Part shown: positions 33,901 through 41,976 of the stretch, piece by piece
Position numbering within the stretch: position 1 is the stretch's first letter
Layout of the letters: the number at the start of each line of letters is the position of its first letter
DNA from: a virus
DNA length: 47,716 nucleotides
Virus record (IMG/VR): IMGVR_UViG_3300042556_001883
Span: 1-47,716 of that record
Reading direction: 5' to 3' (one strand)
Notes under the pieces: generated by a model
Seen by the model: the letters and a program-made list of their open reading frames with translations, nothing else
The model's database searches: none
What the model was told of the DNA's origin: nothing
Position numbers and translations under genes: made by a program

Positions 33901-36100
33901 GATTATCGCTTTCAGTTGAATCAGTGAATGTAGTACTACCGCTGGCCGATAAAGTTGTAAATGACCCAGTCGAAGGTGTATTAAAACCAATTGGTGTGGC
34001 ATCAATATTTCCGCCGGTGATAGTAGCATTAGACGAAATCAAATTGCTAATTGTTCCGTTCAACAGGGTGGCATTGCCTGCAGTAATTTGGATGTTACCA
34101 ACTGATAAATTACCCATTTGTCCAAAAAATGATTCTAAACGGTCGGCCTGGACATATGCAGTTCCGTTTCCAGTTGCAATGGTGATATTGCCACCAGTTA
34201 TAATTGCGTTAGCTGTGCTGAAATTTTGTGCATATAAAGTGGTAACATTACCAGTTGTGCTGTTTAATGTAGTTGCTCCCACAGTATATGCTGTCACTGA
34301 ATTGGCATTTGCAGTGGTAAAATTACCGGTACTGGCCGTATTAGGACCAATCGGAGCGCCGTCAATGTATCCTCCAGTGATTTGCGCATTGGCGGTGCTA
34401 AAGTTAGCCGCTACCAGTGTTGTGACATTACCATTGGTTGTGTTTATATTAACCGAAGTAGTAGTATCTGCATTAACAGTTGTGGTGTTTACGGTTGTTA
34501 TATTACCATTGGTGCTATTTACAGTCGCAATGGTTGCGGTATAACCAGTAAAGGAAGTGGCATTTGCAGTGGTAAAATTACCTGTGCTTGGTGTAGTTGC
34601 ACCAATAGAAATAGCATCCAGTGATCCACCAGTGATTACTGCGTTTGCTGTGCTAAAATTTGTAGCGACTAGTGTAGTTGCATTTGCGTTGGTGCTATTT
34701 AAATTTGTTACTGTTGCGTCTATTATAGAAGCATTAGTTAGTGCAGAGATGTAACCACCACTTATAACTGCATTGCCAGAACTAAAATTGGTAACTACCA
34801 GAGTAGTAAATTGCGAGTTAGTAGCTGTCAGTGATGTAAAATTACCTGTGCTTGGTGTTGTGTTACCAACGGGTGTGGCATTAATAGCTGCTGCATGAAT
34901 GTTGCCGCCAATACCCACACCACCGTCTACTATTAATGCACCAGAAGTAGTTGATGCACTGGCTGTTGCGGTGTTTACTCTAAAACCGGTCTTGGACACA
35001 GTTGCGCGAATATTGGCATCACTAAATCCGCCCACAATAAGTTTTATTACCGAGTTCTGATTGTGTGAATGAATGTTTAGATTGCCGGTACTTGGCTCAA
35101 GGCCGTGCATGATTAGATAACCGTCGTTGGGGTAATAACCAGCAAAGGCCGGATCATTGAATGTGCTTGAGTTAATGCCTAGATTGACATAACCATTGTT
35201 GTCGTCGCCGTTGTCGGCTGTTAATACAAAATCTGTTGACGCACTAGCACCACTATTGATATTTTGGAAGTTTACTTGTGCGTAACTATCAACATTTCCA
35301 CTCATTTGTAAAACTGTTGTAGGCAGTGCTGTGTAGGTTGATGTACCAGCATATAACGCACCAATGCCGCCAGCGTTTCCAAAAAATACACCAGTGTTAC
35401 TAAATGTTCCCCCTACCGGCACATTGATGTTACCGCTAAGAACAATATTACCAGCTACAATGTTTCCAGCAAATGTGCTTGGTCCTTGTACCCATAAGTC
35501 ACCAGTGATGCCAACTCCGCCCCCGCCGGGAACCACAATGGCACCAGTAGTATAGTTTGTTGCAACGGTGCCGGATGCCGCTACAATATTACCTGTTGAA
35601 GTAAGTCCGTTTACATTGGTGTTAGTTACATTAAGCGTGGTTACTGTTGCTGTTTGTGCTGTGACTGTATTAGAAACAGTTAAGTTGCCAACAATCATGT
35701 TGGCCTGGAACGCTCTATTAATAGTTCCTGCTGTTGTACCAGTTTCTGTTGTAAGAACAACTATAAATGCGCCGTCGGATTCTGACCACACCAAAGCTGC
35801 ATTTACTCCGCCATAATTACCTAAAGTTCCTAATGCACGATTGAACAATATGCCAACATCATATGAAGGTATACCCACATAACCAGCATTTAGGGTGAGT
35901 AAACTGTCCGAAACTAAAGTATCAATTGAGTTAATAGTAGTGGTATTGCCCGCTATAGATAAGTTACCATTGATATTAACATTAGAATTAAGCGTTAAAT
36001 TTGCATTGAATAAGCTACCAACAAGCGTCCCTGGTGCAATTTTTTGAAAGGTAATTGTACTATCTGTAATCTGGTTATTCTTAATCCTAGTGACGGCCAT
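30905..36100 (-). CDS. Giant tail fibre protein built of repeats
   Basis: 1731 aa, the largest gene here. N-terminal VTRIKNNQITDSTITFQKIA and LNINGNL-type strands give way to NAALVWSESDGAFIVVLTTE, shared with the 961-aa fibre. The long middle is made of Thr/Asn-rich units such as NFSTANAVITGGSLDAISIG and TTPSTGNFTTANAT, three copies of which are almost identical in DNA. Near the end a tip region has FNNTTNALEFYGDGQW and SISGVLQVPTTAYTVSGNVV, and a final globular part (RSGKFFVQLSDESGGEYQAA). The ATG at 36100 is preferred over the adjoining GTG because GGAGA is then correctly spaced. Probably the long, trimeric receptor-binding fibre shaft. Confidence 0.85.
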   Translation of the reverse strand: MAVTRIKNNQITDSTITFQKIAPGTLVGSLFNANLTLNSNVNINGNLSIAGNTTTINSIDTLVSDSLLTLNAGYVGIPSYDVGILFNRALGTLGNYGGVNAALVWSESDGAFIVVLTTETGTTAGTINRAFQANMIVGNLTVSNTVTAQTATVTTLNVTNTNVNGLTSTGNIVAASGTVATNYTTGAIVVPGGGGVGITGDLWVQGPSTFAGNIVAGNIVLSGNINVPVGGTFSNTGVFFGNAGGIGALYAGTSTYTALPTTVLQMSGNVDSYAQVNFQNINSGASASTDFVLTADNGDDNNGYVNLGINSSTFNDPAFAGYYPNDGYLIMHGLEPSTGNLNIHSHNQNSVIKLIVGGFSDANIRATVSKTGFRVNTATASASTTSGALIVDGGVGIGGNIHAAAINATPVGNTTPSTGNFTSLTATNSQFTTLVVTNFSSGNAVISGGYISALTNASIIDATVTNLNSTNANATTLVATNFSTANAVITGGSLDAISIGATTPSTGNFTTANATSFTGYTATIATVNSTNGNITTVNTTTVNADTTTSVNINTTNGNVTTLVAANFSTANAQITGGYIDGAPIGPNTASTGNFTTANANSVTAYTVGATTLNSTTGNVTTLYAQNFSTANAIITGGNITIATGNGTAYVQADRLESFFGQMGNLSVGNIQITAGNATLLNGTISNLISSNATITGGNIDATPIGFNTPSTGSFTTLSASGSTTFTDSTESDNPTVGAVVVTGGLGVGANLNVGGNLTVLGNLTVIGNTTTLNTESLNVEDLNITVAANATTGLQADGAGLTVAGANATLTYVNAIDSWQVNKPFAGFGITMFAGNFTSANITTLTSPTVDATTATIATLNSTLANITTGNINTINSANGNITTLVATNFSTANAVITGGSLDAISIGATTPSTGNFTTANATSFTGYSATIATINTTTGNVTNLNSATIDAGTTTAVNLNTTNGNATTLIATNFSTANAVITGGSLDAISIGATTPSTGNFTTANATTVTAYTVTGTTVNTTNGNTTTLVATNFSTANAQITGGFADNFPIGANTASTGNFTSLDVSNTIKTATLNATSNVYLSPQTGPATVTINPLNGGTVDSVAIGSVNAANVYASNFRAATSLNVAPTGPVWIRGGTGTSGINNIPIGAVTPSSGVFTTLDGQTLTGTTVNATNGNVTTLVTTNFSSGNAVISGGYVSALSNAYITLSQITNFSTGNARITGGFADNFPIGANTAATGAFTTLTAASLNGTIIGNATPAAGTFTELVATANLRLATGNIVISSGNTTVYTAAAGVANTTGALVITGTGGAAINGNMYVGQGVVINGNKSTHDTIIRGVSENSLVFVVADSVYDQVSIGGNITTANITQGAKLVVNSTDAMLVPVGSSAQRPGSVGFTDVDGMLRFNNTTNALEFYGDGQWNTTGSTFTTILSRTFSNSSGDLNGNVDGINTQFTLASNSTTAGTLVSISGVLQVPTTAYTVSGNVVVFTEAPAIGDIIDTRIITTTQTVTGISSLSGFNQFVTDDTALRFYTGNISLGTVENWRMDTHGDFYPVTTSNIGTPTNRVDYFFGSNINLSGGSITGATVSSGSLDDTVIGANVARLGSFTSLFANGTFTTNAEHVTDDIRGKYVAPGGTDAVYGFATATYRSGKFFVQLSDESGGEYQAAEVIAVQNGTTMSIEVYGVTFTGAANLATFSSNISAGTAYLNASSAGANLKIKVTPTLMKI
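32395..34662 (-). repeat. Direct repeats within the giant fibre gene
   Basis: A block of about 103 bases occurs at 33081-33183, 33336-33438 and 34560-34662. Within it about 53 bases (33111-33163, 33366-33418, 34590-34642) look identical. A second repeat (caattgggaaattatctgcg) occurs at about 32398 and 32944. They encode the SLDAISIGATTPSTGNF and FADNFPIG units. Confidence 0.85.
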
Positions 36101-36119
36101 CACTTGTCTCCAATTTTAA

Positions 36120-36126
36120 GTATTTA
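36120..36126 (-). promoter_or_regulatory. Late promoter of the giant fibre (TAAATAC)
   Basis: GGTAAATACTTAAAATTGG on the minus strand, followed by AGAC and the ATG at 36100. The element lies 19 bases before the start codon. Confidence 0.65.
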
Positions 36127-36160
36127 CCAAAACTGTAGTTAATATATTTTAGTGTAAATA

Positions 36161-38191
36161 TTAGATTACAAAGTAGGTTTTTTGAAGTCTCATTTCAGCA
36201 GGCGAGCTTGATGTTGCGTACACACTAACTAGTGATCCGCTTATGTTTGCTGTAATCGTGGCTAGTGCTGTTCCGGTTACTGCTCTGTTAACATTACTAA
36301 CTGCCACAGTTGAACCAAAATGCGTTACTGCAAATTCTGCAAATTCCGAACCAGTACTAGAAGTACTGCTAGACAAATACTTTGCACTTCTATAGACGCC
36401 TGTGTTAAAGCTGTCAATAAGCACAGCACCGGTAGTAAGTGTAAGGTTGGCTGCGTTTATTTCCTGGGCGTTTTCGGCGGTTACTGTTCCTGAAGCAATA
36501 AATCTAATACTAATTATATCTGTAACTAAAGGAATTTCTGCAAAAGTAATTGTTGTTCCAGCTACAGTGTAGGCCGTTCCGGGTGCTTGTAAAGTACCGT
36601 TAATGCTGACAATAACACCTTCGGCTGTGGTACTATAATCTAGTGTAAAGGCACTAGTTAACCCGTCTGGACTAATTGTTTGATTATTAATTTGACTTAA
36701 AAAGCTGATCCACGAGGATCCAGTGTAATACTCGATGTTATTGGTGCTGGTATTCCATCTTATTGCACCGGCATAAGCTGCTGGCTGTTGGCCAGTTGTG
36801 CCTGCTGGTAATTGTAATGCGCTGGTACCATTTATGACTACTACCGCATTGCTGTTGCTTAATAATGGACTTAAAATTAAATTCCCAGTGGTACTAGCTA
36901 CAGAGTTACTACTAATTGATATATTACCAATATTGGCTGCGGTCACAGTAATATTTGACAGTGATGAGATATACCCGCCCGTAATTACTGCATTAGCTGT
37001 ACTAAAATTGTTGGCCTGAACATTAACATTGTTTAGTACGCCGCCGGTGATCAAGGCATTGGCTGTACTAAAATTATCAATTTGAGCATCTACATTAGAT
37101 ATATTGCCACCAGTCACCAAGGCATTGGCTGTACTAAAATTATTTGCCTGCAGATTTATATTATAAAGTATTCCGCCAGTTACAAGTGCATTGGCTGTGC
37201 TAAAATTATTAATCTGAGCATTTACATTAGATATGTCTCCGCCAGTTACAAGTGCATTGGCTGTGCTAAAGTTGTTGGCCTGTAGGTTTATATTAGATAG
37301 TACACCACCGTTAATTAATACATTACCGGTGCTAAGATTACTAAAAAATGCTGTGTTAGCAGATATGTTAGCTAGACCTTCTACATAACCTCCGGTAATC
37401 AACACATTACTTGTAGATAGATTTGATAAGAAGGCCGTTGCTATATTGGCATTAGAAGCATTTAATTCTGCCGAATACCAAGAAACGGTATTGCCAGTGG
37501 TTATAGTTGCGTTAGTAAGGTTAGAAATATAGCCGCCGGATATGACTGCATTGGCTGTACCAAAGTTACTAATGTCTGCTGTGGTTATATAAGCATTAGA
37601 TAAATTAGAAATATAGCCGCCAGATATGACTGCATTGGCTGTGCTAAAATTATTTACAATTAAGGTTGTAATATTTCCGTTGGTAGCATTTATAGAAGTA
37701 GTATACCAAACGGCAGCATTTCCGGTTGTAATAGTAGCGTTAGCCAACCCAGAAATATAACCACCAGAAATAACTGCATTAGCTGTGTTTAGAGAACCAA
37801 ATACCCCTGCATAGGTTACACCAATATTTCCAACAATAGGGTCGCCAGTGAATGTAATATTTCCAGAAAAATTATTTGCTATAATGTTACCAACATATAA
37901 GTTTCCTGTGATACCAGCACCGCCTATTACATTAAATGCTCCTGTGTTAACATCAGACGCTTGCGTTCCAGATGCCGCTACGAGATTACCAAATACTCGT
38001 GTAATTCCGGAAACATTGGCAGTGCCGTTAACAGTAAAAGTGTCAACTAAAGAATTAGTGTTAACACCAAATCTGAAGTTGGTAAAATCCATGTAGGCGA
38101 GTGGTCTGTCATTTGTGTCAAATGAAAGATCAACTCCTTGTCTGTCAAGCTTGCTAAAAAGAAGTGCGCCGCTTATTCTGCCAATAGCCAC
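36161..38191 (-). CDS. Tail fibre protein with 22-residue repeats
   Basis: 676 aa. It begins with RISGALLFSKLDRQGVDLSF and a VNTNSLVDTFTVNGTANVSG strand set, then one TGAFNVIGGAGITGNLYVG unit. Residues about 110-290 have looser FSTANAVISGGYISNL units, and about 291-410 are regular 22-residue repeats (NNFSTANALVTGG plus NINLQA or NVNAQI alternating). A tip follows: GAIRWNTSTNNIEYYTGSSW, SINGTLQAPGTAYTVAGTTI, and a C-terminal SEFAEFAVTHFGSTVAVSNV that parallels the giant fibre's end. GTG start with AAGGAT, whose TAA also ends the 141-aa gene. Likely an alternative or adjoining shaft segment to the giant fibre. Confidence 0.85.
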   Translation of the reverse strand: MAIGRISGALLFSKLDRQGVDLSFDTNDRPLAYMDFTNFRFGVNTNSLVDTFTVNGTANVSGITRVFGNLVAASGTQASDVNTGAFNVIGGAGITGNLYVGNIIANNFSGNITFTGDPIVGNIGVTYAGVFGSLNTANAVISGGYISGLANATITTGNAAVWYTTSINATNGNITTLIVNNFSTANAVISGGYISNLSNAYITTADISNFGTANAVISGGYISNLTNATITTGNTVSWYSAELNASNANIATAFLSNLSTSNVLITGGYVEGLANISANTAFFSNLSTGNVLINGGVLSNINLQANNFSTANALVTGGDISNVNAQINNFSTANALVTGGILYNINLQANNFSTANALVTGGNISNVDAQIDNFSTANALITGGVLNNVNVQANNFSTANAVITGGYISSLSNITVTAANIGNISISSNSVASTTGNLILSPLLSNSNAVVVINGTSALQLPAGTTGQQPAAYAGAIRWNTSTNNIEYYTGSSWISFLSQINNQTISPDGLTSAFTLDYSTTAEGVIVSINGTLQAPGTAYTVAGTTITFAEIPLVTDIISIRFIASGTVTAENAQEINAANLTLTTGAVLIDSFNTGVYRSAKYLSSSTSSTGSEFAEFAVTHFGSTVAVSNVNRAVTGTALATITANISGSLVSVYATSSSPAEMRLQKTYFVI
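36965..37320 (-). repeat. Tandem 66-bp repeats in the 676-aa fibre gene
   Basis: About five units of 66 bases containing gcattggctgtgctaaaatt or a close variant recur in register. Alternate units differ (NINLQA versus NVNAQI), so the true higher-order period may be 132 bases. Confidence 0.8.
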
Positions 38192-38200
38192 GGCCGATCC

Positions 38201-38626
38201 TTAGGCAGCATCAGTGCTGTTTAGATTGTGTACTACAACAATTTTGTTTGGGTTTACACCTGGAGCTGGTGGCGGGCTCGTAAATGTAATTGATGTTGTA
38301 CCATTGACTGTGTAATTTATATTTGGTTGTTGATATACCCCACCAATTTGAATCAATACGGCATTAGCGTCTGATTCAATTTGGCTCATTGTGAATGTTG
38401 TTTGGACTCCATCGCCGGTAAACTCATCAACATTAATATTAACTGAACCAATTTTGGCAACTTGATTCCACACTCCGGAAAAAAATAATTCTACTTTATT
38501 ATTGCTGGTGTTAAATCTTATTTGCCCGTTTTGAGGTTGATCTGGGCCAATACTGTTACTGCCAAGAGGTAATTGTACTGCGTAACTACCGCCTAAAAGT
38601 TGAGTGTTTTTTAAATAGCGTCCCAT
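38201..38626 (-). CDS. Small fibre-like structural protein
   Basis: 141 aa. N-terminus GRYLKNTQLLGGSYAVQLPL, then GQIRFNTSNNKVELFFSGVW, a Trp-hairpin unit also present in the 676-aa and giant fibres, and IQIGGVYQQPNINYTVNGTT, the module shared with the 349-aa protein. It therefore looks like a fibre tip or adaptor made only of the terminal modules of the larger fibres. The ATG lies three bases beyond the previous stop, with AGGTG as ribosome site. Its own stop is part of the next gene's ribosome site. Confidence 0.75.
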   Translation of the reverse strand: MGRYLKNTQLLGGSYAVQLPLGSNSIGPDQPQNGQIRFNTSNNKVELFFSGVWNQVAKIGSVNINVDEFTGDGVQTTFTMSQIESDANAVLIQIGGVYQQPNINYTVNGTTSITFTSPPPAPGVNPNKIVVVHNLNSTDAA

Positions 38627-38628
38627 TG

Positions 38629-38952
38629 TTAAACACCTATAGTGCTTACACTTGCCACGATTGAATTACCAACATTGGCATTGGCTCTTAGTGTGTCGCC
38701 GTTGCCTAAAACTAGTTTTTCCCAGTCAACAATATAGGTATCACCTGCAGTTATAACTTTATTTTTATAAATTATGTTATTTGCATTCGCTACAAAACCT
38801 GCAGGAACAAGATGTAGTGTAAAGGCTGTGGCTGCTGTGTTGGTATTACAAAAATACATGGTGGTAACTGCTTGCCCGCCAATGCCAGTTGCTTCCAACA
38901 CATTTGCTGCTGCCTGTCCTGAATCTACTAAAACTGTATTATGAATTGCCAT
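38629..38952 (-). CDS. Small beta-rich virion protein of the fibre cluster
   Basis: 107 aa. Contains AVTTMYFCNTNTAATAFTLH, NIIYKNKVITAGDTYIVDWE and LVLGNGDTLRANA, ending with a beta strand SIVASVSTIGV. I recall this pattern (CN...T, DTYIxDxEKxVLxNGD) in small structural proteins near fibre genes of aquatic T4-like phages; a beta-sandwich capping or attachment protein is likely. Ribosome site GAGGAAT overlaps the end of the 122-aa gene upstream. Molecular role unknown. Confidence 0.7.
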   Translation of the reverse strand: MAIHNTVLVDSGQAAANVLEATGIGGQAVTTMYFCNTNTAATAFTLHLVPAGFVANANNIIYKNKVITAGDTYIVDWEKLVLGNGDTLRANANVGNSIVASVSTIGV

Positions 38953-38961
38953 TATTATTCC

Positions 38962-39330
38962 TCAAAGTACCAATGCGTAAACTTGTGCTGATGTTACTGC
39001 GGTTGTAGAACCAGTTTGAATTGGATCAAAAGTGGTTCCGTCATTTGTTAAAGTCCATTTGCCCAATGATTCGTTCCATAATATGGCCACATTAGCTAAT
39101 GAGCCTCTGTCAACATTTAAACCGGCAGTATTTAAAGTTACACCTGGCCCAGTTTCTCCATAGTTTACTGTAATTATGTTATCTTTTACATTCAGATCTG
39201 TTTGGCTGGTGCCTTGAACATACAAGTTACCATCAATGATAACTGTACCTGTTGCTAATGTTATATTAGCTCCAGCTGTTACTTTGTTTGTAATTGTGTA
39301 ACTATCGTTTAGACTTTTTACTACAGCCAT
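38962..39330 (-). CDS. Short fibre-type protein
   Basis: 122 aa. VKSLNDSYTITNKVTAGANI is followed by GNLYVQGTSQTDLNVKDNII and VNYGETGPGVTLNTAGLNVD with VAILWNESLGKWTL, the first module also seen at the start of larger fibres in other phages. The end TSAQVYALVL resembles the hydrophobic C-terminus of the 349-aa protein. First gene of its transcription unit: late promoter at 39351 and AAGGAT before the ATG. Probably a fibre attachment or proximal segment. Confidence 0.75.
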   Translation of the reverse strand: MAVVKSLNDSYTITNKVTAGANITLATGTVIIDGNLYVQGTSQTDLNVKDNIITVNYGETGPGVTLNTAGLNVDRGSLANVAILWNESLGKWTLTNDGTTFDPIQTGSTTAVTSAQVYALVL

Positions 39331-39350
39331 TTTTCGTATCCTTATCTAGT

Positions 39351-39357
39351 GTATTTA
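39351..39357 (-). promoter_or_regulatory. Late promoter (ATAAATAC)
   Basis: GCATAAATACACTAG on the minus strand ahead of the 122-aa gene, with AAGGAT and ATG following. It lies just after a strong terminator, so it starts the fibre operon. Confidence 0.7.
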
Positions 39358-39384
39358 TGCGTATAATTGGTTTGTTAAAACCAA

Positions 39385-39407
39385 TAAAAAACCCGCCGAA
39401 GCGGGCT
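39385..39407 (-). terminator. Intrinsic terminator after the 160-aa gene
   Basis: On the minus strand CCCGC-TTCG-GCGGG followed by six T residues: a stable tetraloop hairpin and T-run, a textbook terminator. Confidence 0.95.
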
Positions 39408-39426
39408 TAAATTGTAACACTTTGTG

Positions 39427-39909
39427 TTAGACTGAAGCTACATTAGCAAATCCATTTCCAGCTACAGTGTCTGACAGTACATAACGATATCTGTTTACTG
39501 GAGTTGAAAAATCGTAAACATACTTGTTGGTAATACGACTGGCTTTAAATGCTACGTTAGACGGACTATAACAATCAATTGTTCCTTGATTAGCAGTTCT
39601 ATTATTGTCAGTGGCAGCATTTACTAGTCTGACTACAGTAGTATAAACTGAAGTTTTAACTGAAGCAGTAGCTACATTGGCAGCTAAAAATTTACGAATA
39701 CCTTTTTGCGTAACTATATAACCATCGGCTACCTGTACATTAGATGCAGTATTGTAATCAACTGCAATAGTTTTAACACCAGTGGTAGTTAATGTTTGGC
39801 TCTCACCGCCAGTTCCGCCGTAATATCCGCCTACATTAGCAATTGTTGGGCTAATGCGCTGATCAATCAATGTACTGCCGCTCTTGTGAGCGATTTTTAG
39901 TTTTGCCAT
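39427..39909 (-). CDS. Small structural protein of unknown function
   Basis: 160 aa. KLKIAHKSGSTLIDQRISPT is followed by a Gly-rich NVGGYYGGTGG, then IVTQKGIRKFLAANVATASV and TTVVRLVNAATDNNRTANQG, ending RYRYVLSDTVAGNGF. It appears beta-rich and I do not recognise the family with confidence. A very good ribosome site (AAGGAGA), an upstream late promoter (39992) and an isolated strong terminator imply high-level late expression, as for a decoration or abundant fibre/tail protein. Confidence 0.7.
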   Translation of the reverse strand: MAKLKIAHKSGSTLIDQRISPTIANVGGYYGGTGGESQTLTTTGVKTIAVDYNTASNVQVADGYIVTQKGIRKFLAANVATASVKTSVYTTVVRLVNAATDNNRTANQGTIDCYSPSNVAFKASRITNKYVYDFSTPVNRYRYVLSDTVAGNGFANVASV

Positions 39910-39988
39910 TTTATTTCTCCTTAAAAAATTAGCGTTCTAGGCTATACGCGGTTGGCTTTCCGACATAAGCTCTCAATTAAGAGCGAAC

Positions 39989-41095
39989 TTAGTATTTATT
40001 AAGAAGTTTATCAAAATGCTTGATGCACAATTGATCAATGGCATCACTATAAAAGTAATCTTGATTGGCTTGCAATCTAGCTTGTGTTTCCGGAAGATGA
40101 AAAAATTCTGTAAAGTTTGTGGTATATAATTTATCTATCAGCTGATGTACACGATCAATTCTCATAGTAAAATTTTCTGGCACTCGCCAATCATTTATTT
40201 GTAAATCATCGTAATTGTCGTGATTTATAAAATCATAGAATAAATCAAAACCTAAATATTTTAATGCTTCAGCTGCACGAATAGCAGCCAAATAAACTGG
40301 AATTTGTTTTGCTATAAAAGGCTTGTATGATTTTTCTGAAAGTATAGGTACTTCCATTGTATGTTCCATGACTAAATTACAATAGGAGTTTAAATGCACA
40401 GGAAATAACGTGCTATGCGGATTATCATACGTTTCAAATTTATCATAATCATATGTATAATAGGGAAGATTGCACTTAATTTCGTTATTCCATAGTTCTA
40501 GCTGTGTTGCATTCAGACCTGGTAAGTGTAATTGATCAAACACATTAAAAGGGCAATGTTCATTATTATACATTGTTGTTAACCAATCTGCCCTGCGCCT
40601 ATGATAACATTCAATGTAGTTGTATATTTTTTCAGTTCTATAATTTGATCTATTGCCACACGAAAAATTATATTTCCGCTCAACTGCAAAATCATAATTA
40701 AGATATTTGTTATCTTTTGCCCATTTTTTTTGTCTAAAGTACCAGTCTGGGTGAAATGTAAATTTAGAATCAATTTGATCTAACCATAATTTGTAATCAG
40801 AAGTAAAAAAACCACAAGGTAAATTCAAATCATCTGCACAATTTACTATTGATGATTTTCTTTGTTGGTAAAGTTCATCATCAGGAAAAAATGGATGACT
40901 TTCTACAACAATCAGTAATGATGCTGTATCTTTTGCCCATTGTAAATGATTTGGCAACGTTTTTTCAAATTCTTTATCAAACATACAATTGTCAAAATCA
41001 AACATGGTTACTTTATTACTTTCTACCCATGCAGATATCAACGGTGAACTATCTTTAAAATTACATTCTAAATAATCGTAGTAATAGTGTTTCAT
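39989..41095 (-). CDS. Glycosyltransferase-like protein (second of a pair)
   Basis: 368 aa, AT-rich coding. The C-terminal part at about 235-300 contains NLVMEHTMEVPILSEKSYKP, IPVYLAAIRAAEALKYLGFD and LFYDFINHDNYDDL. This E...(S/T)EKxxxP...LGFxxFxxFI arrangement matches the 334-aa gene and phage/giant-virus glycosyltransferase-like families I recall. The N-terminal half has VTMFDFDNCMFDKEF and Trp/Tyr-rich stretches. The ATG overlaps the stop of the SGNH gene upstream. Likely transfers or binds sugars of the host envelope or of the virion; donor and acceptor cannot be read. Confidence 0.65.
   Translation of the reverse strand: MKHYYYDYLECNFKDSSPLISAWVESNKVTMFDFDNCMFDKEFEKTLPNHLQWAKDTASLLIVVESHPFFPDDELYQQRKSSIVNCADDLNLPCGFFTSDYKLWLDQIDSKFTFHPDWYFRQKKWAKDNKYLNYDFAVERKYNFSCGNRSNYRTEKIYNYIECYHRRRADWLTTMYNNEHCPFNVFDQLHLPGLNATQLELWNNEIKCNLPYYTYDYDKFETYDNPHSTLFPVHLNSYCNLVMEHTMEVPILSEKSYKPFIAKQIPVYLAAIRAAEALKYLGFDLFYDFINHDNYDDLQINDWRVPENFTMRIDRVHQLIDKLYTTNFTEFFHLPETQARLQANQDYFYSDAIDQLCIKHFDKLLNKY
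39992..39998 (-). promoter_or_regulatory. Late promoter of the 160-aa gene (TAAATAC)
   Basis: TTAATAAATACTAAG on the minus strand overlaps the TAA stop of the glycosyltransferase-like gene. It leaves a leader of roughly 75 bases that holds a small inverted repeat (gctct/agagc, 39969-39984). Confidence 0.6.
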
Positions 41096-41976
41096 TATAA
41101 TTTTATTTTTTCAAACAAATATTCTGCAAATCTTTGATGGCCCATATCATTAGGATGCCATGAACTACCTTTAATATTATACCAGCTCGCATCAAAAAAA
41201 TTATATCTTGCTGTAATTTTTTCTTCAATTTCAATGAAATTGTTTTTCATTATGTTTTTTTGATAGGTACAAGAATCTATTAATTTTGTAATACCGCCAA
41301 TGGCCATTTGACCAATAAATGGAACAACTTTATGATAACGATCAAACTTTACTTCGTCTTGAAAAACATCACACCAAGTTTGATCTAAAATTTCTTTGTA
41401 TAAATTTTTATTTTCTGGCCAAAAATCAGTAAACGCTCTAGTAATATAATGTTCAACTTCTATATCATTTAGTACTTCTTGGAAATTTTTAATTAGGAGA
41501 TTTTCCGCTCTGCTTAAAAAATTAAATAAGTCTTTAGTATCAGCAATTAACGAATAATATGGTAAAAAGTATACTAATTCTTCATGATAGTTAAATTCTC
41601 TAAAATCTTCAGTAAGCACCACAGTGATAATTATTCTACGATATTTAGATTTTAATAGTTTTATTTGATTAGCAAATAACTTTAATTTATCTAACATCCA
41701 ATAATTACTACATCCCGGTCTAGCCAATAATATCCAATCTGCCTTAAGTTTTTCAGATAATTTTTTTCCATACACAGTATGCAATCTTACTGGATCATCA
41801 TATATATCAATCCAATTTATCTTGCCAAGATGATCTCCCCAAGTCCAACTGTCGCCTACAGTAATCAATAAAGTTTCATTGTTTTGATTTTCTTCATGTA
41901 ACCAATATAGTTCTGTATCTGTGCCTACTATTGGATAACCTGTAGCTATGTCCGCAGTATTAAATATATTATTCAT
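41095..41976 (-). CDS. SGNH/GDSL-type hydrolase (second copy)
   Basis: 293 aa. SGNH block I is VGDSWTWGD (nucleophile Ser43) and block V is HPNDMGHQ (about 274-281, catalytic His). Between them are RPGCSNYWMLDKL (block II-like Gly/Asn) and IIITVVLTEDFREF. Such enzymes remove acetyl or acyl groups from glycans, or act as acyltransferase partners. There is no signal peptide, so it would act in the infected cytoplasm or as part of the virion. It has no clear ribosome site. It overlaps the 334-aa gene by eight bases and the 368-aa gene at ATGA-type junctions, showing tight coupling. Confidence 0.75.
   Translation of the reverse strand: MNNIFNTADIATGYPIVGTDTELYWLHEENQNNETLLITVGDSWTWGDHLGKINWIDIYDDPVRLHTVYGKKLSEKLKADWILLARPGCSNYWMLDKLKLFANQIKLLKSKYRRIIITVVLTEDFREFNYHEELVYFLPYYSLIADTKDLFNFLSRAENLLIKNFQEVLNDIEVEHYITRAFTDFWPENKNLYKEILDQTWCDVFQDEVKFDRYHKVVPFIGQMAIGGITKLIDSCTYQKNIMKNNFIEIEEKITARYNFFDASWYNIKGSSWHPNDMGHQRFAEYLFEKIKL

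Noticed and set aside
31182-34754. Long plus-strand reading frames opposite the giant fibre gene (up to 272 codons)
   Set aside because: They mirror the fibre repeats on the other strand, with recurring VVKLPVLGVVAPIEIAS-type phrases, and have no ribosome sites or promoters.
36101-36103. GTG start one codon upstream of the giant fibre ATG
   Set aside because: It is only three bases from the GGAGA site; the ATG has normal spacing.
36965-37320. Regular 66-bp repeats resembling a CRISPR array
   Set aside because: They are in frame inside a fibre gene, the intervals are coding variants rather than unique spacers, and there are no cas genes.
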